A stretch of 64,000 nt of DNA from Carnobacterium jeotgali MS3 (GTDB lineage: Bacteria; Bacillota; Bacilli; Lactobacillales; Carnobacteriaceae). The DNA lies in the NCBI RefSeq assembly GCF_000745125.1, contig NZ_JQNF01000005.1:434001-498000 (forward strand), in the 5' to 3' direction. The first letter of the stretch is position 1. The number at the start of each line of letters is the position of its first letter. The position numbers were made by a program, and so were the translations under genes. The notes under the pieces are model-generated. The model saw only the letters and a program-made list of their open reading frames with translations. It did no database searches and was not told the DNA's origin. Below, one piece after another: positions 46,927 to 56,360 of this stretch.

Positions 46927-48192
46927 ATGTCAAATGGACAAATGATGATTGAGTCACTTCAAAAGAATCAGTTAGAAGAAGCAATGGATTATTTTGAAGA
47001 AGCTATAAAACAAGATACAGATGAAGAACTTTATGTTCTAGCAGATTCTCTTTATCACCTTGGTTTTTTAAATGAAATTAAACGAATAAACTTACACTTA
47101 CTTGAACGATATCCTGAAGACGATGAATTGAGAGTTGGTCTGGCAGAAATAGCTATTGAAGCAAATGAATTAGAAACAGCCATGGATTGGTTGTTAGAAG
47201 TAGCAGAAGAGAGCCCAGTTTATCCTCAAACGTTGCTCGTTTTAGCGGATTTGTATCAAGTTCAAGGTCTTTATGAAGTCAGTGAGCAAAAGTTGCTTAA
47301 AGCTAAAGAAATTGTGCCTGATGAATCGGTTATAGACTTTGCACTAGCAGAGTTGCATTTTTCTATGGGTAAATATGCTCAGGCGATTCATGGCTACGAA
47401 GAATTAATGGCTCAAGGACTTACGGAATTCTCTGGTATTAATCTTGCAGCTCGTTGTGGTAGCTCGTATAGTGCTTTAGGTGATCTTGAACAAGCTATTT
47501 TATATTTAGAACAGAGTTTAGAAGAGAAAGAAAATATTGATACATTGTTCCAACTAGGTTTTTCTTATCTACAAGACAAACAATACCGTCGTTCAATTGA
47601 AACGTTGAATAAATTAAAAGAATTAGATCCAAGTTATACTTCCTTGTATCCTTATTTAGCTAAAGGATTAGAAGAAGAAAATGAATTAGATAAGGCTTTA
47701 GAAACGGTCAAAGAAGGTTTACGAGTAGATCAATACAACTATGAATTGTTCTACTATGGGGCAGATATAGCAATCAAATTAGAAAATGAAACTTTGGCAG
47801 AAGATTATTATTTAAAAGCTATTCAACTTGCTCCAGAGAATGCAAGTGTACAACTTGCTTATACCAATTTGTTGTTGCAACAAGAACGGTACGATGAAAC
47901 AGTTGAGTTAATCCAAAAAGTTCTGATTCAAAATGAAGTCGATCCCCAATTCTATTGGAATTTAGCATTAGCAAATGAAGGGTTAGAAGAATATCCTGCC
48001 GCAGGAACAGCTTACCAAAAGGCATATCCAGCTTTACGTCAAAATAAAGATTTCTTGAAATCGTATATTTATTTCCTACGAGAAGAGGGAGAACGTCTGA
48101 TTATTAAAGACGTCTTAAATGATTACTTGCTTATTGAACCAACAGATGCGGAAATATTAGAAATTTTAGAGGAAATAAATAGCAACTATTAA
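46927..48192 (+). CDS. ypiA: TPR-repeat protein, YpiA-like
   Basis: A 421-residue soluble protein built almost wholly of tetratricopeptide repeats (for example LEQAILYLEQSLEEKENIDTLFQLGFSYLQDKQYRRSIETLNKL and TLAEDYYLKAIQLAPENASVQLAYTNLLLQQERYDETV). TPR arrays bind partner proteins; the partner is unknown. Followed by the ypiB homologue as in Bacillus. The ATG at 46927 has AGAGGTT upstream and gives the family length; a TTG at 46903 is rejected. Confidence 0.88.
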   Translation: MSNGQMMIESLQKNQLEEAMDYFEEAIKQDTDEELYVLADSLYHLGFLNEIKRINLHLLERYPEDDELRVGLAEIAIEANELETAMDWLLEVAEESPVYPQTLLVLADLYQVQGLYEVSEQKLLKAKEIVPDESVIDFALAELHFSMGKYAQAIHGYEELMAQGLTEFSGINLAARCGSSYSALGDLEQAILYLEQSLEEKENIDTLFQLGFSYLQDKQYRRSIETLNKLKELDPSYTSLYPYLAKGLEEENELDKALETVKEGLRVDQYNYELFYYGADIAIKLENETLAEDYYLKAIQLAPENASVQLAYTNLLLQQERYDETVELIQKVLIQNEVDPQFYWNLALANEGLEEYPAAGTAYQKAYPALRQNKDFLKSYIYFLREEGERLIIKDVLNDYLLIEPTDAEILEILEEINSNY

Positions 48193-48239
48193 ATTATTAA
48201 GTTATAATGAGAAAAAGGGTAAGATAGGGAGGTATTTAC

Positions 48240-48815
48240 ATGAACATCCAAATTTCTTTAGATGATAAAAAGATTTTTCTTGGCTGGTTTTTAGACAGAT
48301 ACCAATTAAAAAGACGAGAATCTATGTGGATACTAAACTACTTACTAAATCATGATATTGTTTTAAATAAAGTCCACTTTATTGAAGCTGTAGAAAAAAC
48401 GCCAAGAGGTATGGTTATGTCAACAACGGAGATGGACAGCGAACCTTTTTTATTTTATAAAAAAGGAACAGTATTTAGTGACCCAGAACAGGCTTTCCAT
48501 GAAGTTAGATTAAATTGGCAAGAAGAAATGTACATTGAGTTAATTTTTTCGAATCCTTGGAAGTCAGCGGAATATCTAACGGTATTAGAAGATAACCCTT
48601 ACTATAAATGGAATGAAACGATCAGTCCCAAACTGATTGAAGAAGTTGAATTAGCATTAGAGACGTTATCTTTAACCGAACGCAAGCAAAATACGTTACA
48701 TCAAATTGATTTATCTTTAGAAGAAGATGATCGTGAAAGATTTATTCAATTATCCAATCAGTTAAAAGAAATTGAAGAAGATTTAAAGAATGAACAAAAA
48801 AAGCCAAACCATTAA
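48240..48815 (+). CDS. ypiB: YpiB-like protein (UPF0302)
   Basis: A 191-residue protein of the UPF0302/YpiB family. It has an N-terminal segment (KKIFLGWFLDRYQLKRRESMWILNYLLNHDIVLNKVHFIE) and a short C-terminal IDEAL-like helical end (LEEDDRERFIQLSNQLKEIEEDL). Function is not known. It directly follows ypiA (48 bases). Its stop overlaps the stop of the convergent yitT-family gene by three bases. The ribosome site is AGGGAGGT. Confidence 0.87.
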   Translation: MNIQISLDDKKIFLGWFLDRYQLKRRESMWILNYLLNHDIVLNKVHFIEAVEKTPRGMVMSTTEMDSEPFLFYKKGTVFSDPEQAFHEVRLNWQEEMYIELIFSNPWKSAEYLTVLEDNPYYKWNETISPKLIEEVELALETLSLTERKQNTLHQIDLSLEEDDRERFIQLSNQLKEIEEDLKNEQKKPNH

Positions 48816-48832
48816 AGGTTGGCTTTTTTTTT
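48795..48832. terminator. Bidirectional terminator between ypiB and the second yitT
   Basis: AAAAAAGCCAAACC and GGTTGGCTTTTTT pair with one bulged A around ATTAAA, with T runs on both strands. The stem contains the stop codons of both genes. Confidence 0.85.
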
Positions 48833-49702
48833 GAAAAGAGGTTGTTTAGGTTTGGGATCAAATGAAAATCCTTCACCTAAAACTTCATGTACTGTCAGGA
48901 GCGAAAGAAAAGCTTTCGGGTCTATTTCGTGAATAATTCTTTTGGCCATCACTATTTCATGACTTCCCAAAACACAATACAAAACTTTTTTTTCTTCTTT
49001 TGAATAAGCTCCTTCAGCTTTAAAGAAAGTTACCCCACGTTCCATTTCAATCATAATATTTTCTGCAATCGTGTCATTTTTATCTGAAATAATTAATAAT
49101 CCTCTTGCAGCATAAGATCCGTCTTGCATGAAATCAACAATTTTAGAAAATACATAAGAAGCAAGTAAGGTATACATCATATGAGGTAAATCTATGTAAC
49201 TAAGCGATAATGTAAGAATGAACACATCAAAGATTAGCAATGTTTTCCCCATTGAAATGCCTTTTTTCTTTTCTAAAATTCGAGCAAGTATATCGCTACC
49301 ACCTGTTGTTCCACCAGAACGGTAAATCATACCACTGCCTATACCGCCGCATAACCCCGCTAAAATCCCAGCTATGAAAAGGTCATTTTCCAGATTAATC
49401 ATTAAGGGTGTTCTTTGCCAGATATATAAAAAGAAAGAAAGCATAGCCGTTCCATATATTGTATAGATCAATGAGCGATTGCCCAACATTTTCCATCCAA
49501 TCAAAATGGTTGGAATATTCAATAATAATGTAGAAAGCGCTGGATCAATTCGGAACCAATACCTTAACAACAGTGAGACACCAGTCATACCGCCTTCCGC
49601 TAATTCATTCGCGATGTTGATGTACACTAAACCAAATGCATAAAGCGCACAGCCAATTGTTATAATAAGTATATCTTTTACTGCTATTTTTTCATTTACC
49701 AT
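48812..49702 (-). CDS. YitT family membrane protein (second copy)
   Basis: A 296-residue integral membrane protein with about five to six hydrophobic helices (IGCALYAFGLVYINIANELAEGGMTGVSLLL; GILAGLCGGIGSGMIYRSGGTTGGSDILA) and a DUF2179 domain at the end (MERGVTFFKAEGAYSKEEKKVLYCVL). It is homologous to the protein at 14034-14930. The family role is not defined. ATG at 49702 is chosen because AGGAGTGAAG lies seven bases upstream; longer starts up to 49783 run through that site. It converges on ypiB and diverges from dapB. Confidence 0.9.
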   Translation of the reverse strand: MVNEKIAVKDILIITIGCALYAFGLVYINIANELAEGGMTGVSLLLRYWFRIDPALSTLLLNIPTILIGWKMLGNRSLIYTIYGTAMLSFFLYIWQRTPLMINLENDLFIAGILAGLCGGIGSGMIYRSGGTTGGSDILARILEKKKGISMGKTLLIFDVFILTLSLSYIDLPHMMYTLLASYVFSKIVDFMQDGSYAARGLLIISDKNDTIAENIMIEMERGVTFFKAEGAYSKEEKKVLYCVLGSHEIVMAKRIIHEIDPKAFLSLLTVHEVLGEGFSFDPKPKQPLFKKKANL

Positions 49703-49768
49703 ATCTTCACTCCTGATTTCATTTATCTTATAAAGAATACATTTTTTTTTGAAAACAAGCAACAAGTC

Positions 49769-49796
49769 TTGCAACCTTCTCACTTTTTGGTAGACT
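49769..49796 (+). promoter_or_regulatory. Promoter of dapB-cca
   Basis: TTGCAA (49769-49774), a 16-bp spacer and TAGACT (49791-49796), with TGG forming an extended -10. Confidence 0.5.
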
Positions 49797-49802
49797 TAGA
49801 GG

Positions 49803-49913
49803 GTGAGATGCCAGTAAAATGAAGGACAGAATACTTGTTTGGCATAGGCGATGACTAACGTCAAAATAAAATTTAAGTAGCGGTTGAAAAACCGATTGAG
49901 AGGACAGGATGAA
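49803..49913 (+). other. Possibly structured 5' leader of dapB
   Basis: About 110 untranslated bases follow the promoter. They hold three candidate helices: ATGCCA/TGGCAT (49808-49813 with 49840-49845), TGAC-TAAC-GTCA (49852-49863) and CGGTT-GAAA-AACCG (49881-49894, GNRA loop). I see neither a lysine riboswitch core nor a T-box sequence, nor a terminator. Confidence 0.35.
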
Positions 49914-50705
49914 ATGATTAAAATCGTTGTTGCAGGTTTTAAAGGTAAAATGGGATTAACAGCCACAAAAATGGTGCTAGAAAATGAAAAGTTTTCATTA
50001 GTGGGTGTATTGGATCCTCATTCTTTAGAAAAGAATTTAAATGAGATGAGCGATTTTACAAACGTGGATGTGCGTGTTTTTCAAGATAAAGAAGAATTGG
50101 TAAAGGAAGTTCAAGCAGATGTATGGATTGATTTTACTATCCCAGCTGTTGCCTATAAAAATACTTGTTTCGCTTTAGAACACGGGATTCGTCCAGTCGT
50201 TGGGACAACAGGTTTTACAGAGAAAGAAGTTAAAGAAGTTCAAAGTTTGGCTAAAGAAAAAAATATCGGAGGGTTAATCGCACCTAATTTTGCTATTGGC
50301 GCTGTTTTAATGATGGAATTTGCTGCTAAAGCATCTAAATATTTCCCTGATGTTGAGATAACTGAAATGCATCATGACAACAAGTTGGATGCTCCCAGCG
50401 GTACAGCGATAAAAACAGCTGAAATGATTTTTGCGGAACGAGGATACCATGAACAAGGAAACCCTGAAGAAAAAGAATTAATTAAAGGTGCACGTGGAGC
50501 TGATTACGAAGGCATGAAAATTCATAGTGTGCGTTTACCTGGTCTAGTTGCTCATCAACAAGTTCAGTTCGGAAGTGTTGGAGAAGGCCTATTGATTCGC
50601 CACGATTCATTTGACCGCTCTTCATTTATGACTGGTGTTGCTTTAGGTTGCGAAAAGGTCATGACATTAAATGAGTTAGCTTATGGATTGGAAAATCTTT
50701 TATGA
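49914..50705 (+). CDS. dapB: 4-hydroxy-tetrahydrodipicolinate reductase
   Basis: NAD(P)H-dependent reductase of the lysine/diaminopimelate route. The 263-residue protein has the Rossmann start [13 protein letters not shown] (residues 2-14), GTTGFT, and the substrate site [15 protein letters not shown] (about 150-164) with catalytic His and Lys. ATG at 49914 follows AGGACAGGATGAA; a TTG at 49884 is rejected. Its stop overlaps the cca start (ATGA), so the two are coupled. lysA is 17 kb away. Confidence 0.96.
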   Translation: MIKIVVAGFKGKMGLTATKMVLENEKFSLVGVLDPHSLEKNLNEMSDFTNVDVRVFQDKEELVKEVQADVWIDFTIPAVAYKNTCFALEHGIRPVVGTTGFTEKEVKEVQSLAKEKNIGGLIAPNFAIGAVLMMEFAAKASKYFPDVEITEMHHDNKLDAPSGTAIKTAEMIFAERGYHEQGNPEEKELIKGARGADYEGMKIHSVRLPGLVAHQQVQFGSVGEGLLIRHDSFDRSSFMTGVALGCEKVMTLNELAYGLENLL

Positions 50706-51904
50706 TTTTGTTCGATCCTCAGTTTAAACAAGCATTACCGATTATTGATAAAATAGAAGAAGCAGGCTTCGAGGCATACTTTGTAGGTGGAAGTGTGCGG
50801 GATACATTATTAAAAGAAACAATTAATGATGTAGATATCGCCACTAGTGCAAAACCAGATGAAATTAAACAAATATTTCAAAAAACAATTGATGTAGGAA
50901 TTGAACATGGGACTGTAATGGTTTTATGGAAAGATGCGACGTATGAAATTACGACTTTTAGAACAGAGTCAACCTATCAAGATTTTAGACGACCGGATAA
51001 TGTTGAATTTGTTCGTTCTTTAAAAGAAGATTTAAAACGACGAGATTTTACCATCAATGCATTAGCTATGAATCGGGATGGTCAAATCATTGATTATTTC
51101 GAAGGTCAGACAGATTTAGAAAAGAAACTAATCAAAGCGGTTGGGAATCCTGAGGAACGTTTCTTTGAGGACGCTTTGCGTATGATGCGTGGAGTGCGTT
51201 TTGTTAGTCAATTGAACTTTGAAATGGACCGTGAAACAGAGCTTGCCATTCAAAAAAATCATCCTTTACTTGAGAAGATAGCCATTGAGCGTATTCAAGT
51301 TGAATTTACAAAGCTTCTTTTAGGAAGTGGCAGAAAAAAAGGGTTAGAATTATTTATTCGAACTAATTTATTTTATTATTGTCCAGGATTGAAAGACCAG
51401 AAAAAAGCATTAGAAGAATTTGCTAAATTAGAATGTACAATCGATAATCGCATCGTTGCTTGGACAATGTTGATTTATTATCTGAGCAAGTCCAAACCAG
51501 CTAGTGAAGCTGAGCCGTTTTTAAGAGCCTGGAAATGCTCAAAAAAAGAAATTGCTCAGGTGAGGTCTGCACTATTTGCTTTAGAACAACGGTTGAATGA
51601 TACCTTCAACAGCCAAGTTCTTTACCAAGTAGGGTTACCGATAGCTTTAGATGTTGAAAAAATAATGGCTTGTTTAGGACATACTGCTAGTTTTGAGCGA
51701 ATTCACTCTATGTACCAAGGTTTGCCGATTTATAATAAAAAAGAAATTAAAATAAACGGCAATGATTTACAAGCAGCATTAAATAGAAAACCAGGAAAAT
51801 GGCTAGGAGATTTGATGATAGAAATGGAAGCAGCTATTTTAGCTGGCGAATTAGTTAACGAAAAACAAGCTATCCTTGAATGGGCCACTCATAAGGAAAA
51901 ATAA
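50702..51904 (+). CDS. cca: CCA tRNA nucleotidyltransferase
   Basis: Adds or repairs the 3' CCA of tRNAs. The 400-residue class II enzyme begins with the head domain [12 protein letters not shown] (about 26-37) and the catalytic DVDIATSA (about 43-50), then [11 protein letters not shown] and the AxRFxxR-like [21 protein letters not shown] region. The remaining helical body and tail bind tRNA. The ATG overlaps the dapB stop by four bases. No terminator is clear before the next promoter. Confidence 0.95.
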   Translation: MILFDPQFKQALPIIDKIEEAGFEAYFVGGSVRDTLLKETINDVDIATSAKPDEIKQIFQKTIDVGIEHGTVMVLWKDATYEITTFRTESTYQDFRRPDNVEFVRSLKEDLKRRDFTINALAMNRDGQIIDYFEGQTDLEKKLIKAVGNPEERFFEDALRMMRGVRFVSQLNFEMDRETELAIQKNHPLLEKIAIERIQVEFTKLLLGSGRKKGLELFIRTNLFYYCPGLKDQKKALEEFAKLECTIDNRIVAWTMLIYYLSKSKPASEAEPFLRAWKCSKKEIAQVRSALFALEQRLNDTFNSQVLYQVGLPIALDVEKIMACLGHTASFERIHSMYQGLPIYNKKEIKINGNDLQAALNRKPGKWLGDLMIEMEAAILAGELVNEKQAILEWATHKEK

Positions 51905-51941
51905 AACTTTAAAAAAACTTTCACAAAAATTAACAAAAAGG

Positions 51942-51970
51942 TTTACTAACAAAAAATAAGTTGTTATACT
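51942..51970 (+). promoter_or_regulatory. Promoter of the nitroreductase gene
   Basis: TTTACT (51942-51947), a 17-bp spacer and TATACT (51965-51970) with a TGT extended -10; strong by appearance. Confidence 0.65.
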
Positions 51971-52006
51971 TATTGAGTAAGTTATTTTTAAGGAGGAATT
52001 TTAATT

Positions 52007-52609
52007 ATGGAAAATCAATTCACAAAATTATTAGAAGAACGTCGTTCAATTTATTCTTTAGGAAAGTCTGTTACTTTATCTGAAGACGAAATTGTTGGAT
52101 TAGTAGCTAAAGCTGTTAAAGAAAGCCCATCATCATTTAATTCACAAACTTCACGTGCAGTTGTTTTATTTGGAGCTGCTCATAACAAAGTTTGGGATAT
52201 TACTGAAGAAGTTTTACTTAAAGCTGTTCCAGAAGGACAAGATTTCACTCCAACTAAACAAAAAATAGAAAGTTTCCGTGCTGCATTTGGTACGATTTTA
52301 TTCTTCGAGGATACAAGTATTGTTAAAGCTTTACAAAAACAATTTGCATTGTATGCAGATAACTTCCCTATTTGGTCTGAACAATCTACTGGTATCGCAC
52401 AAAACTCTGTATGGACAGCATTAGCTGTTGAAAATATTGGAGGAAGCTTGCAACATTACAATCCATTAATCGATAGTGCAGTTCAAGCAGAATGGAACCT
52501 TTCTGCAGACTGGAAATTAACTGGACAAATGCCAATTGGATCTATTGAAGCTCCAGCTGGTGAAAAAGAATACATGGATGATTCTGCTAGAGTTCTTGTA
52601 TTTAAATAA
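52007..52609 (+). CDS. Nitroreductase-family oxidoreductase
   Basis: A 200-residue FMN-binding protein of the nitroreductase superfamily, Hub/YdgI-like. Landmarks are ERRSIYSLGKSV (FMN phosphate contact), ESPSSFNSQTSRAVVLFG, and IAQNSVWTALAVENIGGSLQHYNP. Members reduce nitro compounds, quinones or other electron acceptors with NAD(P)H; the native substrate is unknown. It is single-gene with a strong promoter, an AAGGAGGA ribosome site and its own terminator, so it is likely well expressed. Confidence 0.88.
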   Translation: MENQFTKLLEERRSIYSLGKSVTLSEDEIVGLVAKAVKESPSSFNSQTSRAVVLFGAAHNKVWDITEEVLLKAVPEGQDFTPTKQKIESFRAAFGTILFFEDTSIVKALQKQFALYADNFPIWSEQSTGIAQNSVWTALAVENIGGSLQHYNPLIDSAVQAEWNLSADWKLTGQMPIGSIEAPAGEKEYMDDSARVLVFK

Positions 52610-52642
52610 TTTTTAGCCACTAAACTGTTGTTAAAATGAATA

Positions 52643-52689
52643 AGAGAAGGAATGGAAAAGTTGGTGAACTTTCTATTCCTTCTTTTTTA
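52643..52689 (+). terminator. Terminator after the nitroreductase gene
   Basis: AGAAGGAATGGAAAAGTT and AACTTTCTATTCCTTCT pair with one bulge and one G-U around GGTG; T run follows. Confidence 0.87.
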
Positions 52690-52817
52690 AATTCGATTGT
52701 TAAAATAATCACAAATAATGGAGTTAAGTGTTTACATTCATCTATTTTATGGTAAAATAGATTTATCGAAAGAATCACAAACTTTTCGTTTAATAAAAGT
52801 AAAAGGGGAGAATACAA

Positions 52818-53294
52818 ATGAAGAAAGAAGTTATGGCTTTAAAAATGATGTTTAAAAACGGAGAAACTTGGACAATCAATAAAGAATTTATTGGTGATTT
52901 ATGGATTAAACATATTTCGAGAAGTTTTGGACGGATTGGCGATAGTGATTTTCAAGAAATTTTCCCATGTGAGTCTCTAAAAATTGAAATTTTTCCAGAA
53001 GCAGATGAAGTGAATTCAAATGACATCAATTTAGGCGGCCTAGAAATGGGTATGTTTGAACGAGCAGCAAAAGATCCGGATATTGAAAAAATGGATATTT
53101 TGTATAAAGATGGCGAAAATAAAAATTCTGTAGATGTTGTTGCTGAAGAAACAGTTTACTTTCCTTATGAAGCAAAAGATTCTGATCGAATCGACAATGT
53201 TTATCAAAGTTCATTTGTCTCAAAAGAAAATAAATTGTACATTGTAATTGATAAAGATAAAACAGCAAAAGAAGTTTATAAAGAAAAATTTTAA
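52818..53294 (+). CDS. Unrecognised 158-residue protein
   Basis: I do not recognise the family. The frame is well supported: AAAGGGGAG ribosome site before ATG, its own terminator, and normal codon use. The protein is soluble, acidic and rich in beta-strand-like segments (MALKMMFKNGETWTINKEFI, SLKIEIFPEADEV, VVAEETVYFPYE, NKLYIVIDKDKTAKEVY). There is no signal peptide, membrane helix, cysteine pair or catalytic motif. It has two Trp in the first 30 residues and a single Cys. It stands alone between the nitroreductase gene and dinG. Confidence 0.75.
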   Translation: MKKEVMALKMMFKNGETWTINKEFIGDLWIKHISRSFGRIGDSDFQEIFPCESLKIEIFPEADEVNSNDINLGGLEMGMFERAAKDPDIEKMDILYKDGENKNSVDVVAEETVYFPYEAKDSDRIDNVYQSSFVSKENKLYIVIDKDKTAKEVYKEKF

Positions 53295-53313
53295 ACTTTT
53301 TAAACAAGTAATA

Positions 53314-53360
53314 CACTCAAGAAAAATTGGAATCTATCCATATTTTCTTGAGTTTTTTTG
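53314..53360 (+). terminator. Terminator before dinG
   Basis: ACTCAAGAAAA and TTTTCTTGAGT form a perfect 11-bp stem followed by seven T residues. Confidence 0.87.
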
Positions 53361-53426
53361 TTTTTTTTTATGCTTCATAGTATGATGGTAAAGAAAATAA
53401 TATGTCTAAAGAATTAGGTGAATAGA

Positions 53427-56246
53427 GTGAACCATAAAGATACATATGCTGTGGTAGATATTGAAACAACAGGCGGGAATGTAGCTAGCGGAGATCGCAT
53501 GATTCAATTTGGTTGCGTCTTATTAGAGGGCGATCAAGTTGTTCATCGTTTTGCAACCAATATCAACCCCTTAACCAGTATCCCAAAACAAATCGAACAT
53601 TTAACGGGTCTTTCAAATAAAACGGTCGCCCAAGCACCCTATTTTGAAGATATTGCAGCGACTATTTATAATTTATTAGATGGCTGCATTATCATTGCGC
53701 ATAATATCCAGTTTGACTATACGTTTCTTTCGGCAGAACTCCAACGTTGTGGTATGCCAGCCTTGCAAAATAAAGGGATAGATACTGTTGAACTTGCACA
53801 AGTCTTACTGCCTACTGAATCTAGCTACCGACTAAACGATTTGGTCAGTAAATTTAATATTGAACACACCAATCCACATCAAGCAGATAGTGATGCAGCT
53901 GTTACGGCAGAACTTTTTCTTGTATTAAAACAGAAATTAAAAGAATTGCCATTGGTCACTGTCGAAAAGATGGTTGAACTTTCAGTAAATCTTACTATGG
54001 AAACAGCTTATTTTTTTAAAATGTGTTTAGCAGAAATGAAAACGGAGAGGTTGCCACTTTCTGAGGTACTCCTGATAAAGAATGGATTAGCAATCAAACG
54101 AAAAAATCCTATTTTTGAACAGAAAAATTACCGCGATAATGTTCGCTACCCAACTACAGTAACTAAAAAGGAACACTTATTTCAAACAAAACTGACAACC
54201 AGAAACCAACAAATTAAAATGATGGATGCAGTATATGATTATTTTACAAGCGATGAGACGAGTCATTTTGCAATTGAAGCAGCAACAGGAGTTGGAAAAA
54301 CATTAGGCTATTTATTGCCTCTAGCTTATATCGCATCTGTAGAAAATCCAGTAGTTATTAGCACGTATACTACACTATTGCAAAAACAATTATTAGATAA
54401 AGATATCGTTCAACTAAATACGATTTTACCTTTTACAGTACAAGCGGCTATTTTAAAAAGTAAAAACCATTACATCCACTTAACTAAGTTTGAAGAAGTG
54501 TTAAAAGAGCCTGTTGACCAAAAAGTTGAAGTGATCTATCAAATGAAACTATTAACTTGGCTGACGGAAACAGAAACTGGGGATTTGGATGAATTGAATT
54601 TAACCAATTACAACCACTTGTTTTGGAATAAAGTAAGACATCGTGGCTGGTTGACGAGACCTGAAGAAGATCGATGGTATGATGAGGATTTTTATGTACA
54701 TGCGCAACATAAAATTAAGCATGCTAGTGTAATCATTACCAATCATTCTTTTTTGTGCCATGATTTGAATCGTAAAGAAAAAGAATTGCCATCTATTGGG
54801 AAGTTGATTGTTGATGAGGCGCAGCATCTGCCAGATGTAGCAATGGAAGCTTCAAGTGAAATATTCGGATACTACCGCATGCAACAAATAATAAAATTAA
54901 TCGGCCGTGCTTCAGAGGAAAAAAGTTTTTTAGGTAGAATTACTCAGTTAAGCCAACAGCTTACAAAAATAGAAGTGTCATATATTGAAAACATGGAGAT
55001 GAACATTTTTTCATTAGAAGATGAATTGTCGGATTTTATTTATCAACTATTGCTTTATTGCAAAAATACTGCAGGTAACAAACATTCCCAACAAGAGCAA
55101 ATGGATATTCAGTTCAATAGAGAGACACATTGGAACTTAGCGTTAAAAAAAGCTTCCAAAAAAGTTCTCACATTGATGAATGAAATCAGCTATTTAGGGT
55201 ATGAGGTGGTTAATCAAGGCTTAAATGAACAGCACCAGTTAACTCAAAAAGAGCGGTATTTATTTGAAGATTTTTTTGATGTGATTTCAACTTTTGAAAG
55301 CCAAAAAGATATTTTTTATGCTGTTTTTCAAGAGAATGAAGAAAATGAAGTAACGTGGTTTTCATATAAAGAAAAAAGCCCTAAAAATAGTTTTACAATT
55401 AAGCGTTCGAAAGTAGATAGCAGTAAGTTTATAAAAGAAAAGTTAGTGGATAAAACACCTTATATTTTATATACAGGAGCTACACTAGAAATCAATCAAT
55501 CGTTTAATTATTTTGAAACGCAATTAGGAGAAGAAAACTTAAAGGAATTAATCATTGAGTCCCCTTATGATTACAAGAAACAAGCAAGACTTTGGGTTCC
55601 CAAAGAACTGAAACCGATTAAAGGATTATCAAAGAAAGAGTATGTTCATATGGTTGTCGAACAAGTCGGAAATATTATTGAGAATTCTGTTGAAAATACG
55701 ATGGTGTTGTTTAATTCATATGAAATGCTTCAAGAAGTGTATTTTTCACTGCAACAAAATCCAGTAGCATCTGGGCGAGAATTATTGGCACAGGGATTTT
55801 CAGGTAGTAGAGACCGGATGTTAAAACGCTTTTTCAGGTCTACAGGAGGTATTTTGTTAGGAGCAGATAGTTTTTGGGAAGGCGTCGATTTGCCAGGAAA
55901 ATCACTTAGCATCATTGTCATCACTCGTTTGCCATTTGAATCGCCAGATCGACCGTTTGTAAAAGCAAAACATCGATACTTGGAACAAAAACACTTGAAT
56001 CCTTTTACAATTGATTCTTTGCCAAAGGCGACCCTACGTTTAAAACAAGGTTTAGGAAGACTTATTCGTTCTGAGAAAGACAAAGGTGTTATGATTGTAT
56101 TAGATAATCGGTTGATTCAAACGAGTTATGGAAAGCAAATCGTGAGTTCACTTCCTAAAGGATTGCCAATTGAAGAGGTAGCAACCAAAAATATGGGTGA
56201 AAAATTACGCCATTTTCTAAATACAGAAGAAAATGAAACAAACTAA
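53427..56246 (+). CDS. dinG: DinG-family helicase with N-terminal 3'-5' exonuclease domain
   Basis: A 939-residue two-part protein. The N-terminal DEDDh exonuclease (about 5-170) has VVDIETTGG, HNIQFDYTFL and HQADSDAA. The XPD/DinG-type helicase has GVGKT (Lys291), a DEAQ box VDEAQHLPD, a GADSFWEGVDLPG motif and a GRLIRSEKDKG motif. The Fe-S cysteines of E. coli DinG/XPD are missing: the first position reads KNHYIH (His351) and no cysteine occurs before NHSFLC. The GTG at 53427 follows AGGTGA; GTG 53418 has no site. Likely role: DNA repair or R-loop/DNA end processing. Confidence 0.9.
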   Translation: MNHKDTYAVVDIETTGGNVASGDRMIQFGCVLLEGDQVVHRFATNINPLTSIPKQIEHLTGLSNKTVAQAPYFEDIAATIYNLLDGCIIIAHNIQFDYTFLSAELQRCGMPALQNKGIDTVELAQVLLPTESSYRLNDLVSKFNIEHTNPHQADSDAAVTAELFLVLKQKLKELPLVTVEKMVELSVNLTMETAYFFKMCLAEMKTERLPLSEVLLIKNGLAIKRKNPIFEQKNYRDNVRYPTTVTKKEHLFQTKLTTRNQQIKMMDAVYDYFTSDETSHFAIEAATGVGKTLGYLLPLAYIASVENPVVISTYTTLLQKQLLDKDIVQLNTILPFTVQAAILKSKNHYIHLTKFEEVLKEPVDQKVEVIYQMKLLTWLTETETGDLDELNLTNYNHLFWNKVRHRGWLTRPEEDRWYDEDFYVHAQHKIKHASVIITNHSFLCHDLNRKEKELPSIGKLIVDEAQHLPDVAMEASSEIFGYYRMQQIIKLIGRASEEKSFLGRITQLSQQLTKIEVSYIENMEMNIFSLEDELSDFIYQLLLYCKNTAGNKHSQQEQMDIQFNRETHWNLALKKASKKVLTLMNEISYLGYEVVNQGLNEQHQLTQKERYLFEDFFDVISTFESQKDIFYAVFQENEENEVTWFSYKEKSPKNSFTIKRSKVDSSKFIKEKLVDKTPYILYTGATLEINQSFNYFETQLGEENLKELIIESPYDYKKQARLWVPKELKPIKGLSKKEYVHMVVEQVGNIIENSVENTMVLFNSYEMLQEVYFSLQQNPVASGRELLAQGFSGSRDRMLKRFFRSTGGILLGADSFWEGVDLPGKSLSIIVITRLPFESPDRPFVKAKHRYLEQKHLNPFTIDSLPKATLRLKQGLGRLIRSEKDKGVMIVLDNRLIQTSYGKQIVSSLPKGLPIEEVATKNMGEKLRHFLNTEENETN

Positions 56247-56290
56247 ACGACTAAACTTTATGAAAATTTCAGAAAAAAAGGTTAATTTTC

Positions 56291-56299
56291 TGTTATAAT
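56291..56299 (+). promoter_or_regulatory. Extended -10 promoter of ypmB
   Basis: TGTTATAAT: TGN extended -10 with a perfect TATAAT (56294-56299). Confidence 0.5.
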
Positions 56300-56360
56300 A
56301 AACTATTGAAAGTCACTACCGAAAAATAAATAAAAGAATAAACTAAAAGTAGGGATACTT

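Noticed and set aside
49803-49913. Lysine riboswitch before dapB
   Set aside because: The leader is too short and lacks the conserved five-helix core sequences.
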